Notes under the pieces: model-generated
What the model was told of the DNA's origin: nothing
Seen by the model: the letters and a program-made list of their open reading frames with translations, nothing else
Databases searched by the model: none
Shown here: positions 9,301 through 9,884 of the stretch, piece after piece
Layout of the letters: each line of letters opens with the position of its first letter
Position numbering within the stretch: position 1 is the first letter of the stretch
Position numbers and translations under genes: made by a program
From: an uncultured Rhodobiaceae bacterium
GTDB lineage: Bacteria; Pseudomonadota; Alphaproteobacteria; RS24
Reading direction: 5' to 3'
Assembly: GCA_913020275.1 (NCBI GenBank)
Contig: CAJWBV010000016.1
Location: 1-9,884 of the forward strand
Length of the DNA: 9,884 nt

Positions 9301-9806
9301 ACGCGCTGTTGGAAAAACTGCCGAGTCTGCCAAGGCACGCGCGCGAAGCGGCTGCGCAAACCTATATGGCGCGCTTTCACGCGGGCGTTTCCGCAGCCGA
9401 TTGCGAAGCAATTTGCGCGGCCGCGCTTGGCGTGCTGGAACACCCCGATATGGCGCCGGTTTTTGCCGCTCCGGCGCGCGCTGAAATTGCGCTGGTCGGC
9501 CAGCTTGCATTGCACGACGGGCAAAAACTCGCATTGAGCGGGCGGGTTGACCGCTATATCGAGAACGAAGACGAAATTATGCTGATTGATTTCAAAACCG
9601 GCACGCCCGATGCAAGCGGCGATATTGGGCCCGCGCTTATGATGCAGATGGCGGTCTATCGTGACCTGGTCGCCCGTGCCAAGCCCGACAAGAAAATCAC
9701 ATGCGGCATTGTCTGGACACAAATTGCGCGGCTGGACCAATTGGCGGCGTCAGACCTCGATGCCGCGCTTGAAGACATTCGCATGGGTGCTTTTACGCTT
9801 GCTTGA
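6387..9806 (+). CDS. addA: Double-strand break repair helicase AddA (UvrD/RecB-like helicase-nuclease subunit)
   Basis: AddA is the 3'-5' motor and second nuclease of AddAB. The 1139-residue product carries a full set of superfamily 1 motifs: Walker A NAGSGKT at 16-22, motif Ia LTYTRSAAAEM at 45-55, IQTIHGFCESVLKRFP at 110-125, motif II ILVDEAQDT at 384-392, motif III VGDEKQSIYSFQGADP at 423-438, motif IV ESRRS at 466-470, motif V VMTVHGAKGLEAPIVFLPDT at 765-784 and motif VI ESRRLLYVAMTRARDRLY at 833-850. A proline-rich linker at about 895-960 leads to the C-terminal PD-(D/E)XK nuclease, with FGTHVHALLE at 967-976, GRVDRY at 1052-1057 (Asp1055), LIDFKTG at 1066-1072 (Asp1068, Lys1070) and Gln1087. 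The ATG overlaps the addB stop (ATGA), implying coupled translation. The N-terminus starts so close to Walker A that the Q-motif glutamine is missing. Nothing else looks damaged. Confidence 0.96.
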   Translation: MKAVAQASASAWVSANAGSGKTYVLVTRLVALMLSGVAPEKLLCLTYTRSAAAEMQERLFALLSDWTLMSDAKLAAEIEARLEMTPDAQNLRLARTLFARALETPGGLRIQTIHGFCESVLKRFPIEAGLSPQFKLLDEQQARAMQADLVRAQINTDDPERRASIARLTRHLAEDAMARLAGDILNHRDKFPANDAIEARLENIARSMDLPDWAFDLEALLRAHAEAYLPDVTPLIQALSQASAKSDRAQGERLESWAERARGGAHASAWPFLESVFMTKEGNPRARLVTAAFAGAHASVAEALIHQADDIAVLRNRLNAAQALALTGDIYRFAADLITAYETAKTRLGVLDYDDLIVCTNRLLNSRSATQWVLFKIDRGLEHILVDEAQDTSPAQWQVIAALAEEFFAGDAAHAEPRTVFAVGDEKQSIYSFQGADPAGFEKMRAHFAEKTEAAGGTMNFVPLIESRRSAPEILAAVDLVFAEPARAEGLMAAGTPVHHIPHRLKDAGYVELWEPEAVETPDTDLQIWEVPDAMPDETARRKLARRIAAKISGLINAPDSQVTPGDILILVRRRDAFVEDMIRALKQETPPIEVAGADRMNVMAQIAVKDLLAGAEFALNSDDDLALACFLRSPLGGVGEHDLFALAHGRSGSLWRSLVAASDSENAAPVLRAARQRLDWLRREADYLPPYDYFARFLSEQGAHAALSARLGVEINDPIGELLNLALAYESQQVPSLQGFLHWLAQGEQSLKRDMDVQTHAVRVMTVHGAKGLEAPIVFLPDTCANPVGHRPQSAGLYFAADGDVLWRANADMRDEYGKELQDRLDADNLEESRRLLYVAMTRARDRLYVGGYLNKRGTPPSAETWYAYLHASLGTDDNKSQDADGRTIWSLGDEARAGPQRNAPSEPPTQSPDVPAWARIPAARGPSAVKKISPSQLRPLAPAASKTQEEKPDEKPTGGLDARVFGTHVHALLEKLPSLPRHAREAAAQTYMARFHAGVSAADCEAICAAALGVLEHPDMAPVFAAPARAEIALVGQLALHDGQKLALSGRVDRYIENEDEIMLIDFKTGTPDASGDIGPALMMQMAVYRDLVARAKPDKKITCGIVWTQIARLDQLAASDLDAALEDIRMGAFTLA

Positions 9807-9831
9807 AAATTGCCCTGCGAACACCTAGATT
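9803..9831 (+). promoter_or_regulatory. Candidate promoter for the gene after addA
   Basis: TTGAAA at 9803-9808 (five of six consensus positions) and TAGATT at 9826-9831 (four of six) have an ideal 17-base spacer. Predicted transcription starts near 9838, giving a short leader that includes the Shine-Dalgarno site at 9851. The -35 box overlaps the addA stop codon. This would let the next gene be expressed independently of addBA. No hairpin terminator is seen after addA. Confidence 0.4.
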
Positions 9832-9850
9832 TTGAACAGAACCAAAACGC

Positions 9851-9855
9851 AGGAG
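9851..9855 (+). promoter_or_regulatory. Shine-Dalgarno site of the last gene
   Basis: AGGAG lies nine bases upstream of the ATG at 9865, the clearest ribosome binding site in the window together with the one before murU. It supports reading the last 20 bases as a gene start. Confidence 0.65.
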
Positions 9856-9864
9856 AAACCGGAT

Positions 9865-9884
9865 ATGGCAATCATACATACGAC
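9865..9884 (+). CDS. trxA: Start of a gene, probably thioredoxin TrxA (3' end outside the window)
   Basis: Only MAIIHTT is visible, too little to identify a family from sequence. The ATG is supported by AGGAG at 9851-9855 and a plausible promoter 34 bases upstream. The name rests on context: in many Alphaproteobacteria addA is followed directly by trxA, the small disulfide reductase with a WCGPC active site, whose N-terminus often begins in a similar way. That motif would lie outside the window. Confidence 0.45.

Overview
The window is a stretch of bacterial housekeeping DNA, all read on the + strand. The proteins and their order point to an alphaproteobacterium. The AddB is of the alphaproteobacterial type, a TsaE domain is fused to a sugar kinase, and the order ahcY, tsaE-amgK, murU, addB, addA, (trxA) is the kind of neighbourhood found in that class. 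I cannot assign an order or family. The DNA is GC-rich and the genes are tightly packed. No RNA gene, mobile element or CRISPR array is visible.

Layout: positions 1-1027 hold the 3' three quarters of ahcY (S-adenosylhomocysteinase), cut by the window edge. Positions 1071-2645 encode a TsaE domain (tRNA t6A synthesis ATPase) joined to an AmgK-like anomeric MurNAc/GlcNAc kinase. It overlaps murU (2645-3364, MurNAc-1-phosphate uridylyltransferase) by one base. Positions 3398-6390 hold addB, split by an apparent one-base frameshift near 5428-5445 into an N-terminal helicase-like part and a C-terminal nuclease part. addA (6387-9806) overlaps the end of addB by four bases. The last 20 bases start a new gene, probably trxA, behind a good Shine-Dalgarno site and a plausible promoter.

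How the genes work together: AmgK and MurU are consecutive steps of peptidoglycan recycling that return MurNAc to UDP-MurNAc, bypassing de novo synthesis through MurA. AddA and AddB form the helicase-nuclease that resects double-strand breaks for RecA-dependent repair. AhcY clears the S-adenosylhomocysteine left by methyltransferases, and TsaE supports t6A modification of tRNA. The only shared theme is general cell maintenance.

The points most worth a second look are the addB frameshift, a perfect extended -10 element placed so that addB mRNA would be leaderless, the short S-adenosylhomocysteinase without the usual bacterial insertion, an abrupt composition change in the first 60 bases, and an AddA N-terminus that appears to lack the Q motif. 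I found no convincing undescribed system.
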